Shown piece by piece: positions 15,167 through 24,152 of a DNA stretch of 64,000 nucleotides; positions within the stretch are counted from its first letter, which is position 1, and each line of letters starts with the position of its first letter. The DNA comes from Devosia sp. 67-54 (GTDB taxonomy: Bacteria > Pseudomonadota > Alphaproteobacteria > Rhizobiales > Devosiaceae), in the NCBI RefSeq assembly GCF_001899075.1, contig NZ_MKVA01000005.1:1-64000 (forward strand), given 5' to 3'. The notes under the pieces are model-generated. The model made no database searches and had not been told where the DNA came from. It worked only from the letters and a program-made list of their open reading frames with translations. A program made the position numbers and the translations under genes.

Positions 15167-15298
15167 GCCCCTCACCCCCCTCGCTGCGCGAGGGACCCTC
15201 TCCCCGGAGGGGCGAGGGGAGGCGAGGGAGGCTTCGGGGCCAGCCTCCCCTCGCCCCTTTGGGGAGAGGGTGGCCGCGCAGCGGCCGGGTGAGGGGCC
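15167..15298. repeat. Dispersed palindromic repeat (GGCCCCTCACCC family)
   Basis: GGCCCCTCACCC at 15167-15178 returns as GGGTGAGGGGCC at 15287-15298, with further nested complementary blocks (CCCTCTCCCC / GGGGAGAGGG). Elements of this type are common between genes in rhizobia and relatives. It lies within the transglutaminase cluster and could shape mRNA stability. Confidence 0.75.
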
Positions 15299-15312
15299 GT
15301 GCGATCACCGCG

Positions 15313-17724
15313 CTAGACGAAATACGCATCGGCCAGCAGTCCCGCGAGGCGCGCGATGCCGCTGCCGAGGGCGGCGAGGCGGTCGCTGCTCATGTCGTCC
15401 GGCTCGGCCACCAGCAGCTCGGTGTGCAGTTCCAGCACCGCGCGGGCGGCGGGCGAGAGCTGGCCGTCGGCGATGCCGCCGGGCAGCTTCTCGATCTGCT
15501 CGCGCAGCTCGGCGATCTGGAACAGCACCGAGCGCGGGTTGAGCGGGTCGAGCACCAGCAGGTCGATGTAGGAATTAGCGCCGGCGGCGACGTTGTAGCG
15601 GCGGCGGTGCGTCATGACGCTGTCGCCGATCTCGAGCAGCATGTCGAGCGCGCCATCGGGGGCGTCCTCGCGCGTCAGCCAGCGGGTGATGCCGGCCATC
15701 TGGATGCCGCGCTCGAGCCGGCGGCCGGTTTCGAGGAAGCGCCAGCCGGCGAAGCGGTACATGTTCTCGTGCACCAGCCCCGAGAAGCCGGCGAGCTTGC
15801 GCAGCAGCACCGTCATGGCGCGCGTCGCGTCGTCGCCCGGCTGCACGCGGCTGGCGAAATTGCGGGCGGTCTTGCGCAGGTCGGCGAGCGCCAGCCAGCC
15901 GTCGGGCGAGAAGCGGTCGCGGATCTGGCCGGCCGAGTGCACGGCGCTGTCGAGCGCGCCCAGCAGGCCCTGCGGCAGCGGCTCGGTGGCGTCGATGTCG
16001 ATGCCGTCGAGATAGAGCCGGGTGTCGGCGAGCAGCGGCAGGTCCGGATTGGAGACCTCGGCGAGCCGGGCATTGTAGGCGCGCAGGATGCGCACCGTCG
16101 CCTCGCAGCGCTCGGCGTAGCGGCCGAGCCAGATCAGGTTGTCGGCGGCGCGGCTGGGCAGATTGCCCACCGATTGCCGCCGCAGCTTTTCGCCCGCCTG
16201 CGGCAACAGGCTGACGCGCTCGACCGGGGTGCTGCTCACCACCCAGACGTCGGCCGCCTGGCCGCCGCGCTGCATGGTGATGGCGGTGGTGTCGAGGCTC
16301 GAGCCGACGCGGGCGAAGCCGCCCGGCATGATGGTCCAGCCGCGCGCGGTGCGGGCTGCGTAGACGCGCAGCGTGATCGGGCGCGGCTGCAGCCGGCCCT
16401 CGACATAGACCGGGGCGGTCGACAGCGTCACCGGCTCCTGGCCGGTGAAGCGGCCGCCATCGTCGAGCAGCCTTTGCCGCAGCGCGTCGCGCGCCGCGGG
16501 CTCGAGCGCGGCGCCGAGCATGGTGTGCTCGCGGTCCTCGATGGCCAGCGTGGTCGAGAAGGCGGGGCCGACCATCATGCGCTCGAAATTGTCGAGCACG
16601 TGCCGGCGCTCGGCATCCTGCCCGCACCACCAGGTGGCGATGCCGGGCAGATGCAGCGGCGTGCCGAGCAGCGCCTGGCTCAGCCGCGGCAGGAAGGCGG
16701 CGAGGGCGCGCGTCTCGAGGATGCCCGAGCCGATGGCGTTGACCATCGACAGCGAGCCCTGGCGGATGGCCTCGACCATGCCGGGCGTGCCGATGCGGCT
16801 GTCGACGCGCAGCTCCAGCGGGTCGGTGAAGCTCGAATCCATGCGCCGCCACAGCACGCTCACCGGCTGCAGGCCGGCGACGGTGCGCACCATCATCTGG
16901 CCGTCCTCGACCACCAGATCCTCGCCCTCGAGCAGCATGAAGCCGAGATAGCGGGCGATGTAGGCGTGCTCGAAATAGGTCTCGTTGTGCTGGCCCGGCG
17001 TCAGGATGCCGACGCGGCCGTCGGCGTGCCGCGCCGCGGCGTTGAGGCTGTCGCGGAAATCGCGGAAGAAGCCGGCCAGCCGGTGCACGTTGAGGCGAGC
17101 ATAGATGTCCGACAGCGCGCGCGTCGTCGCCACCCGGTTCTCGAGCGCGAAGCCGGCGCCGGAGGGCGCCTGGGTGCGGTCGCCCAGCACCCACCAGCCG
17201 CCGTCGGGGCCGCGTCCCAGCTCGAAGGCGCAGAAGTGCAGATAGTGTCCGCTCGCCGGCGCGAGGCCGACCAGCGGGCGCAGGAATTCGGGGTTCTGCG
17301 CGATCAGCTCGGGCGGCAGCATGCCGCGCGCCACCAGCTGGTTGCCGCCATAGATGTCGGCGACCACGCGCTCCAGCAGCTCGGCGCGCTGCACGAGGCC
17401 GGCGGTGATGTGCTGCCAGTCGGCCTCGCCGATGATCAGCGGCACGTGCGCCAGCGGCCAGGCGCGCTCCTTGCCGGCGGCGCCGTCATATTTGCGGTAG
17501 AACACGCCGGCGTCGCGCAGATACTGGTCGGCGCGCTCGAAGCGGGCGTTGAGCCCGTCCGGCCCCAATTCGTCGAAGCCGGCGAGCAGCTCGGTCCAGC
17601 CGGGGCGGACGGTGCCGGCCGGATCGATCATCTCGTCGGGAATGCCGGGCAGCAGCCGATAGCCGGCGAGCAGGCCGCTGTCCCCGGGCGGTTTCGGAAC
17701 CTGACGCTGAGTCCGCTTGTCCAT
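15313..17724 (-). CDS. Circularly permuted ATP-grasp / alpha-E domain fusion protein
   Basis: An 803-residue fusion. The first part (about 1-470) is a circularly permuted ATP-grasp protein (DUF404/DUF407, COG2308) with 'GDRTQAPSGAGFALENR' (141-200 region) and 'ILTPGQHNETYFEH'. The second part (about 500-803) is an all-helical alpha-E domain (DUF403, COG2307) starting near 'LPSRAADNLIWLGRYAERCEATVR'. ATP-grasp enzymes ligate a carboxylate to an amine with ATP; the substrate here is not known. In many genomes the two parts are separate genes, so the fusion supports a direct physical partnership. It starts 12 bases after the DUF2126 gene ends. Confidence 0.9.
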   Translation of the reverse strand: MDKRTQRQVPKPPGDSGLLAGYRLLPGIPDEMIDPAGTVRPGWTELLAGFDELGPDGLNARFERADQYLRDAGVFYRKYDGAAGKERAWPLAHVPLIIGEADWQHITAGLVQRAELLERVVADIYGGNQLVARGMLPPELIAQNPEFLRPLVGLAPASGHYLHFCAFELGRGPDGGWWVLGDRTQAPSGAGFALENRVATTRALSDIYARLNVHRLAGFFRDFRDSLNAAARHADGRVGILTPGQHNETYFEHAYIARYLGFMLLEGEDLVVEDGQMMVRTVAGLQPVSVLWRRMDSSFTDPLELRVDSRIGTPGMVEAIRQGSLSMVNAIGSGILETRALAAFLPRLSQALLGTPLHLPGIATWWCGQDAERRHVLDNFERMMVGPAFSTTLAIEDREHTMLGAALEPAARDALRQRLLDDGGRFTGQEPVTLSTAPVYVEGRLQPRPITLRVYAARTARGWTIMPGGFARVGSSLDTTAITMQRGGQAADVWVVSSTPVERVSLLPQAGEKLRRQSVGNLPSRAADNLIWLGRYAERCEATVRILRAYNARLAEVSNPDLPLLADTRLYLDGIDIDATEPLPQGLLGALDSAVHSAGQIRDRFSPDGWLALADLRKTARNFASRVQPGDDATRAMTVLLRKLAGFSGLVHENMYRFAGWRFLETGRRLERGIQMAGITRWLTREDAPDGALDMLLEIGDSVMTHRRRYNVAAGANSYIDLLVLDPLNPRSVLFQIAELREQIEKLPGGIADGQLSPAARAVLELHTELLVAEPDDMSSDRLAALGSGIARLAGLLADAYFV

Positions 17725-17736
17725 CGCCCAGAGTGC

Positions 17737-20700
17737 TTAGTGGATCGGTCGGCGCAAATCGAGCGTGAGCGGGAATTCGCCGGGGATTTCCTCGGGCGGT
17801 GGTGAATAGGCGCCCGGCGTGTGGCCGTCGGCGACGAAGCGCGCCAGCCGCCGCGCCTCGGCCTCGTTGCCGTTGACCGGGAAGGTCTCGTAATTGCGGC
17901 CGCCCGGATGCGCCGTGTGGTAGACGCAGCCGCCGATCGCCCGTCCGGTCCAGGTGTCGTAGAGATCGAAGGTCAGCGGGGCGTTGACCGGCAGCACCGG
18001 ATGCATGCCGCCGGCGGGCTGCCAGGCCTTGAAGCGCACGCCGGCGACCGAGGTGCCGGCGATGCCGGTGCGCGTCAGCGGCACGCGGCGGCCGTTGCAG
18101 GTGACGATGTAGCGTTCCGGATCGGGGCCGGCCAGCTTCACCTGCAGCCGTTCGACCGAAGAATCGACGAAGCGCACGGTGCCGCCGATGGCGCCCTGTT
18201 CGCCCATCACGTGCCAGGGCTCCAGCGCCTGGTTGAGGGTGAGCGTCATGCCCTCCACCTCGATCTCGCCGCAGAAGGGGAAGCGGAATTCGAGCTGGGC
18301 GGCGAACCAGTCGGGGTCGAGGTCGAAGCCGTGCCGACGCAGATCGGCGAGCACGTCGAGGAAGTCGGCCCAGACGAAATGCGGCAGCATGAAGCGGTCG
18401 TGCAGGCTCGTGCCCCAGCGGATGAAGCTGCCCTGCAGCGGCGCCGTCCAGAAGCGGGCGATCAGCGCCCGCACCAGCACCTGCTGCGCCAGGTTCATGC
18501 GGGCATCGGGTGGCATCTCGAAGCCGCGGAACTCCACCAGCCCCAGCCGGCCGGTCGGACCATCGGGCGAATAGAGCTTGTCGATGCAGATTTCCGAGCG
18601 GTGGGTGTTGCCGGTGACATCGACCAGCAGGTTGCGGAACAGCCGGTCGACCAGCCACGGGGCAGGGGGCGGCGCGGTGCTCGGCGCCGGCACCTGGCGC
18701 AGCGCGATCTCGAGCTCGTAGAGGCTATCGTGCCGCGCCTCGTCGATGCGCGGCGCCTGGCTGGTCGGGCCGATGAACAGGCCGGAGAACAGATAGCTCA
18801 GCGCCGGGTGATGCTGCCAGTGCAGCACCAGCGATTTCAGCAGGTCGGGACGGCGGAGAAAGGGCGAATCCGCGGGCGTCGCGCCGCCGATCACCACGTG
18901 GTTGCCGCCGCCGGTGCCGACATGCTTGCCGTCGATCATGAATTTGTCGGCGCCCAGCCGGCTCTGCCGCGCCTCCTCGTAGACGATGCTGGTGGTGGCC
19001 ACCGCCTCGTCCCAATTGGCGGCGGGGTGGATATTGACCTCGATGACGCCGGGGTCGGGGGCGACGCGGATGACGTTGAGGCGCGGATCGAAGGGCGGCG
19101 GATAGCCCTCGATCTGCACCGGCAGGCCGAGCGCAGCCGCCGACGCCTCGGCCGCCGCGACCAGCTCGAGATAGTCTTCGAGCTCGGCGACCGGCGGCAG
19201 GAACACGCACAGATGCCCGTCGCGCACCTCCACCGCCACCGCGGTGCGCACGCTGCCCTCGATCTCGGACAGCACTTGCTCGGTGCGCTCCTGCTGGCCG
19301 CCGGCATCGGCGGTGAACGAGGCCGTCGGCTGCTCGCGGGCGCGCAGCATCGCCTCGGCGGGCGGCAGTTCGCCCACCGGCTGCAGCGGGTCGCGCGGCA
19401 CCACATGCGGATAGGCGGTCGGCGCCAGGTGCCGCAGCGAGCTCAGCGGCAGGCGATAGCCCACCGGCGAGTCGCCGGGGGTCAGGAACAGCTTGCCGCG
19501 GCGGGTGCGCCATTTCTCGCTGACCCAGCGGCTCTGCGCTGCGATGGCGTTCCAGCGCTGCACCGGCAGCACGTAGCCGGTGGGGCGGTCGAGGCCGCGG
19601 TCGAACACCGCCGCCATGCGGGCGCGGGCCTCGGCATCGGCGAGTTCGGAGTTCGAGGGGTCGACATTGGCGGGAAGCCTCGCTTCCTTCAGCAGCCACT
19701 CGCCCGGGTCCTCGTAGGCGGCATCGACGGTGTCGCCGCCGAGGCCGAGATGCTCGGCGAAGCGGTGCAGAAATTGCGAGGCGGTGGAATCGCTTGCGGC
19801 GGTTTTCTCGGCCTCCTTGGCAACCAGCCTTTCGTCGCGCCAGATCGGCTGGCCGTCGCGCCGCCAGAACAGCGAGAAGGTCCAGCGCGGCAGGCTCTCG
19901 CCCGGATACCATTTGCCCTGGCCGTAATGCAGGAAACCGCCCGGGGCGATGCGCTGGCGCAGCCGCCGGATCAGCGTGTCGGCGCGGGCGCGCTTGGTCG
20001 GGCCGACGGCGTCGGTGTTCCACTCGCCGCTCTCGAAATCGTCGATGGACACGAAGGTCGGCTCGCCGCCCATGGTGAGGCGAACATCGTTCGCTTCGAG
20101 CACAGAATCGACATGGCGCCCCAACGCATTGAGCCGGCTCCAGCTTTCGTCGGAGAACGGCCTGGTGATGCGCGGGTGCTCGGCGATGCGGCTCACCTGC
20201 ATGTCGAAGGCAAAGTCGGTGTGCACCGGGCCGATGGCGGAGAAGGCGCCCGAAATCGGCGCCGCGTTGCGATAATGCGGCGTGGCGGCGAGCGGGATGT
20301 GGCTCTCGCCGGTGAGCAGGCCCGAGGTGGGGTCGAGCCCGATCCAGCCGGCGCCGGGCAGGTACACTTCGCACCAGGCGTGCAGGTCGGTGAAATCGTG
20401 GTCGGTGCCCGCCGGCCCATCCAGCGACACCAGATCGGGCTTGAGCTGGATCAGATAGCCGGAGACGAAGCGCGCGGCAAAGCCCAGGTGGCGCAGGGCC
20501 TCGACCAGCAGCCAGCCGCTGTCGCGGCACGAGCCCTGCGCCCGCGCCAGCGTCTCTTCCGGCTCGAACACGCCGGTTTCGAGCCGCACGATATAGCCCA
20601 CCGCGCGCTGCACCAGCGCGTTGAGCTCGGTGACGAAATTCACGGTGTTGCGCGGCGTGCGGTCGACCGAGCGCAGGAAGTCCGCCAGCAGCGGCCCCGC

Positions 20701-21066
20701 CGGCTGCGGCGTCATATAGATCGAGAGGTCGTCGCGCAGCGCCTCCGGGTACTGGAACGGCCAGGTCTCGGCGCTCTCTTCGACGAAGAAGTCGAACGGG
20801 TTGTAGACCGTCATGTCGGCGACGAGGTCGACCTCGATCTTCAGCTCGGTCACCGGCTCGGGGAAGACGTGCCGGCTCAGCCAGTTGCCGTAGGGGTCCT
20901 GCTGCAGGTTGACGAAGTGCCCGGCGGGAAACACCTTGAGCGAATGGCTCAGCACCTTCGTCTTGGAATGCGGCGCCGGCTTCAGCCGGATGATCTGCGG
21001 GTTGAGGATGACCGGACGGTCATAGGTGTAATGCGTCAGGTGATAGATCGCGGCTTTGATCGACAA
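17737..21066 (-). CDS. Large transglutaminase-like protein with DUF2126
   Basis: An 1109-residue protein. Residues 1-300 form a transglutaminase unit with the triad C180 ('[10 protein letters not shown]'), H229 ('[10 protein letters not shown]') and D245 ('GLDPTSG'). The rest (about 300-1109) is DUF2126 (COG4196), with a glutamine-synthetase/glutamate-ligase-like feel in '[20 protein letters not shown]' (split) and '[21 protein letters not shown]', but its activity is unproven. It is the first gene of the leftward three-gene cluster. No signal peptide is seen, so the system is likely cytoplasmic. The start at 21066 matches the beta-strand opening '[14 protein letters not shown]' of the family. 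Confidence 0.9.
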   Translation of the reverse strand: MSIKAAIYHLTHYTYDRPVILNPQIIRLKPAPHSKTKVLSHSLKVFPAGHFVNLQQDPYGNWLSRHVFPEPVTELKIEVDLVADMTVYNPFDFFVEESAETWPFQYPEALRDDLSIYMTPQPAGPLLADFLRSVDRTPRNTVNFVTELNALVQRAVGYIVRLETGVFEPEETLARAQGSCRDSGWLLVEALRHLGFAARFVSGYLIQLKPDLVSLDGPAGTDHDFTDLHAWCEVYLPGAGWIGLDPTSGLLTGESHIPLAATPHYRNAAPISGAFSAIGPVHTDFAFDMQVSRIAEHPRITRPFSDESWSRLNALGRHVDSVLEANDVRLTMGGEPTFVSIDDFESGEWNTDAVGPTKRARADTLIRRLRQRIAPGGFLHYGQGKWYPGESLPRWTFSLFWRRDGQPIWRDERLVAKEAEKTAASDSTASQFLHRFAEHLGLGGDTVDAAYEDPGEWLLKEARLPANVDPSNSELADAEARARMAAVFDRGLDRPTGYVLPVQRWNAIAAQSRWVSEKWRTRRGKLFLTPGDSPVGYRLPLSSLRHLAPTAYPHVVPRDPLQPVGELPPAEAMLRAREQPTASFTADAGGQQERTEQVLSEIEGSVRTAVAVEVRDGHLCVFLPPVAELEDYLELVAAAEASAAALGLPVQIEGYPPPFDPRLNVIRVAPDPGVIEVNIHPAANWDEAVATTSIVYEEARQSRLGADKFMIDGKHVGTGGGNHVVIGGATPADSPFLRRPDLLKSLVLHWQHHPALSYLFSGLFIGPTSQAPRIDEARHDSLYELEIALRQVPAPSTAPPPAPWLVDRLFRNLLVDVTGNTHRSEICIDKLYSPDGPTGRLGLVEFRGFEMPPDARMNLAQQVLVRALIARFWTAPLQGSFIRWGTSLHDRFMLPHFVWADFLDVLADLRRHGFDLDPDWFAAQLEFRFPFCGEIEVEGMTLTLNQALEPWHVMGEQGAIGGTVRFVDSSVERLQVKLAGPDPERYIVTCNGRRVPLTRTGIAGTSVAGVRFKAWQPAGGMHPVLPVNAPLTFDLYDTWTGRAIGGCVYHTAHPGGRNYETFPVNGNEAEARRLARFVADGHTPGAYSPPPEEIPGEFPLTLDLRRPIH

Positions 21067-21227
21067 ACTCGTCGCTCGTCCTATTGCGCCAGGGCGTCCC
21101 GGAGCCGAGCTTAGCCAGCCGGCGGCGGCGCGTCGAGGCTTCCCGGTGGCCAGCCGGTCCTGTCGTCAACGAAATGCCGCAGACCCGGTGCAGACAGCCC
21201 GGCCCGCAAGGCGAAACGGAGGATGCG

Positions 21228-21716
21228 ATGAAACGCAGGGATGTGATGCTGGCCGGCGGCGGCCTCGCCCTGCTGCTGCCGGCGCTGCCGGCGCAGGCGG
21301 ACGACGATGTGGCGGCGCTGGTGCGTAAATATATCGGCGCCTGGAATTCGCACGACGCCAAGGCGGCGGCGCGGTATCTCAGCGAAGAGTTCACCTGGTA
21401 CGACCCGTCGGCGGGCAATCCGGTGCAGGGCCGCGACAAGGTGGTCGGCACGGTGATCGCCTCCTACCTCGCCGCCGTGCCGGACCTGGTGTGGGAAATG
21501 CTGGGCAAGCCGATCGTTGCCGGCGACATGCTGGCGCTGCAATGGCGGCGGTCGGGCACCAACAGCGGCGCCTGGGCCGACGGCAGGCCGGCGACCGGCA
21601 AGAGCTTCATGCAGCTGGGCGCCTCGGTGTTCAGCCTCCGCGACGGCAAGCTCGCGACGCAGTCGGACTATGCCGACATGCTCGGCTTCTACCGCCAGAT
21701 GGGCTGGCCGGCGTAG
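21228..21716 (+). CDS. Exported SnoaL/NTF2-like protein
   Basis: A 162-residue protein with a signal peptide of Tat character ('KRRDVMLAGGGLALLLPALPAQA') and an NTF2/SnoaL-like alpha-beta cone ('YIGAWNSHDAKAAARYLSEEF', 'SYLAAVPDLVWEM', split). SnoaL-like folds bind small hydrophobic ligands, and polyketide cyclases are only one use. The ATG at 21228 has ACGGAGG upstream. It stands alone on the plus strand, divergent from the DUF2126 gene and ending four bases before the end of the HAD-kinase gene. Confidence 0.75.
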   Translation: MKRRDVMLAGGGLALLLPALPAQADDDVAALVRKYIGAWNSHDAKAAARYLSEEFTWYDPSAGNPVQGRDKVVGTVIASYLAAVPDLVWEMLGKPIVAGDMLALQWRRSGTNSGAWADGRPATGKSFMQLGASVFSLRDGKLATQSDYADMLGFYRQMGWPA

Positions 21717-21719
21717 CGC

Positions 21720-23987
21720 CTACGCGATCGCCTCCAGCGCCTGCCGCTGCTCCAGCATCGCCAGGAACACCCGGTAGTCGCGGTCGAACTGCGCCCGATG
21801 CTCCGGGTTGGGCCGGCGCGCCGTGCCGCCCTGCTGCATCGCCATGGCGGCGGCGCTGAGTGAGCCATAGAGGCCGGCGGCGGTTGCCGCCACCATGGCG
21901 GTGCCGAGCAGCGTCGCGTCGTCGGTCGCCGGCTCGACCACGGTGCAGCCGGTGGCGTCGGCGTAAAGCTCCATCAGCAGCGGGTTGTGGGTGTGGCCGC
22001 CGGTGACGTGCAGCGTGCCGATGGCGTAGCCGTGGCGGTTGAGCGTATCGAGGATGTGGCGCACGCCCAGCGCAATGCCGATTGCGGCGCGCCAGTAGAG
22101 GCGGCAGAGGCTGTCGAAGCCGCTGTCGAGCGTCAGCCCGGAGATCACGCCCAGTGCGTTGGGGTCGGCCAGCGGCGAGCGGTTGCCGTGGAAGTCCGGC
22201 AGCACGTGCAGGCGCCGGCCGAGCCCCACGCCCTCGGTCTCGCGCAGCGCCATGATGCGGGCGATGATGCGATGGTGCATCTCGGCCGGCTCGCCGCCGG
22301 CGCCGTGCCAGCGGATCAGATGGTCGAGCAGCGCGCCGGTCGCCGACTGCCCGGCCTCGTTGAGCCAGGCGTCGGGCAGCACGGCGCCTTCGTACGGCCC
22401 CCATACGCCGCGGATCGGGCGCGGATCGGGCGACAGCGCCATGACGCAGCTCGAGGTGCCGGCGATCAGCGCCAGATGGCGGTGGATGGAGCCGGTGTCG
22501 CCGGCGAAGGCGCCGAGCGTGCCGAGCGCTCCGGCATGGGCATCGATCAGCCCGAGCCCGACGCGGCAGCGCCGGGTGAGGCCCAGCGCCGCGGCGGCGG
22601 CCTCGGTCAGCGGCCCGAGGTCGGTGCCGATGGGGCTGGCGCGGTCGGGCAGGCGGCCGCGCTCCAGCATGTCGGCGAGCCCCACCTCGGCCAGGAAATC
22701 GGGCTGCCAGCCGCCGGCGCCGCCGATCCAGGTCCATTTGCAGGTCAGCGTGCATTGCGAGCGGGCATTGGCGCCGGACGCCTTCCAGGTCAGGAAGTCG
22801 GCGAGATCGAAGATCTGACCGGCGGCGGCCCAGGTCTCGGGCACGTGGCGCTTCAGCCACATCAGCTTGGGCACCTCCATCTCGGGCGACATCACGCCGC
22901 CGATGGAGTCGAGCACGGCGTGGCCGGTTGCCGTGCACTCGCCGGCCTCGGCCAGCGCCCGGTGGTCGAGCCAGACGATGGTGTCCCAGCGCGCCTCGCC
23001 ATCGGTGCTGACCGGCAGCGGAACGCCGTTCCGGTCGCGCACCACCAGCGAGCAGGTGGCATCGAAGCTGATGCCGGCGACGTCCTCGGGGCGCGCCGCG
23101 GCGGCGCGCATCGCCGCCCGCACCGCGAGGCCCACCGCCTGCCAGATCTGCTCGCTGTCGTGCTCGGCGTGGTTGGCGTCGGTGCGACGCATGTCGATGG
23201 GGTGCTCGGCGCGGCCGAGCAGCACGCCGCTGGCGCTCACCACCCCGGCGCGGGCGCTGCCCGTGCCGACATCGACTGCCACCAGCAGGTCCCGCATCCC
23301 GCTGCTCTCCCTCGCCTCGAGCCCTTCTAGCAGGCCGGGCAGGTCGCGCATATCGGACAGCACCGCGTCGGGATGCAGCGCGGCGATGGTGCCGGCCAGC
23401 CCCGACGGCTCGATATGGCCGCCGCCGGTGAAGGCGACGACGCGCATGCCGGCCTTCTTGGCGGCGATGATGCCGGGCGGGCTGTCCTCGATCACCACGC
23501 AGTCGGCCGGCGCGACGCCCATGCGCTCGGCCGCGAGCAGGAACAGATCGGGCGCCGGCTTGCCGTGCCCGACCATGCTGGCCGAAAAGATGGCCGGCTT
23601 GAACCGCGCCAGCAGCCCGGTGACCTCGAGGCTCAGCCGGATGCGCTCCATCTGGCTCGACGAGGCGACGCAGAACGGCACGCCGAGCTGCGGCAGCACC
23701 TCGATCAGCCCGGCCATCGGCTTCAGTTCCTGCCGGTAGGTATCGGCGAGGTCGCGCCGCATCGCCTCGAGCGCGGCGTCGTCGAGGCGCAGCCCGTGCA
23801 GATCGTCGAGGCTCTGCGCGATCGAGGAGAAGCTGCGGCCTAGGTAGTTGCGGAATCCGGCCTCGGCGCTGACGTCGAGCCCGGCATTGGCCAGCGCGCG
23901 CAGCAGCACCTGCATCGCCAGCGGCTCGGAATCGACGAGCACGCCGTCGCAGTCGAAGATGATGAGGCGGATGGGAGAGGCGGGCAT
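21720..23987 (-). CDS. HAD phosphatase - FGGY carbohydrate kinase fusion
   Basis: A 755-residue bifunctional protein. Residues 1-225 are a HAD hydrolase of the beta-PGM/sugar-phosphatase type: nucleophile motif 'IFDCDGVLVDSE' (10-21), 'SSSQMERIR' and 'VIEDSPPGI'. Residues 231-755 are an FGGY-family pentulose/ribulokinase-like enzyme beginning 'LLVAVDVGTGSARAGVV' with 'VTGGHTHNPLL' near the C-terminus. The linker 'LEARESSGM' is short. It is the last gene of the polyol operon, so it should phosphorylate the ketose produced by the dehydrogenase (inference). ATG at 23297, preceded by AGGGAG, could allow the kinase to be made alone. Confidence 0.85.
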   Translation of the reverse strand: MPASPIRLIIFDCDGVLVDSEPLAMQVLLRALANAGLDVSAEAGFRNYLGRSFSSIAQSLDDLHGLRLDDAALEAMRRDLADTYRQELKPMAGLIEVLPQLGVPFCVASSSQMERIRLSLEVTGLLARFKPAIFSASMVGHGKPAPDLFLLAAERMGVAPADCVVIEDSPPGIIAAKKAGMRVVAFTGGGHIEPSGLAGTIAALHPDAVLSDMRDLPGLLEGLEARESSGMRDLLVAVDVGTGSARAGVVSASGVLLGRAEHPIDMRRTDANHAEHDSEQIWQAVGLAVRAAMRAAAARPEDVAGISFDATCSLVVRDRNGVPLPVSTDGEARWDTIVWLDHRALAEAGECTATGHAVLDSIGGVMSPEMEVPKLMWLKRHVPETWAAAGQIFDLADFLTWKASGANARSQCTLTCKWTWIGGAGGWQPDFLAEVGLADMLERGRLPDRASPIGTDLGPLTEAAAAALGLTRRCRVGLGLIDAHAGALGTLGAFAGDTGSIHRHLALIAGTSSCVMALSPDPRPIRGVWGPYEGAVLPDAWLNEAGQSATGALLDHLIRWHGAGGEPAEMHHRIIARIMALRETEGVGLGRRLHVLPDFHGNRSPLADPNALGVISGLTLDSGFDSLCRLYWRAAIGIALGVRHILDTLNRHGYAIGTLHVTGGHTHNPLLMELYADATGCTVVEPATDDATLLGTAMVAATAAGLYGSLSAAAMAMQQGGTARRPNPEHRAQFDRDYRVFLAMLEQRQALEAIA

Positions 23988-24014
23988 GGTTCGAACTCGC
24001 GATCGGTGCCTTAC

Positions 24015-24150
24015 CCGCGACGCGGGGGAGGGGGACCGCCGTCAGGCGGTGGACAGGGGCGGGCCCGGACTCGGGACCGTGGCCGCCCTTTCCACCATGC
24101 TTGGCATGGCCTCCCGCTTCCGTAAACGGGAGAGCGGCCGACCGCCGCGG
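24015..24150. repeat. G/C-rich repeat remnant between kinase fusion and mtlK
   Basis: The 165-base gap holds short inverted blocks (CCGCCGTCAGGCGG and GCCGCGG-type runs, CCCGCGACGCGGG) and no gene. It resembles a worn copy of the dispersed intergenic elements seen elsewhere in the window. Confidence 0.4.
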
Positions 24151-24152
24151 CC

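Noticed and set aside
15145-17805. Long plus-strand frame opposite the ATP-grasp fusion
   Set aside because: It is an antisense shadow with repetitive Ala/Gly/Arg/Val content and no recognisable domain.
21720-23987. Frameshift or assembly artefact joining two genes
   Set aside because: The frame is continuous, both domains are complete and the linker has normal codon use; an artefact cannot be excluded without reads but there is no sign of one.
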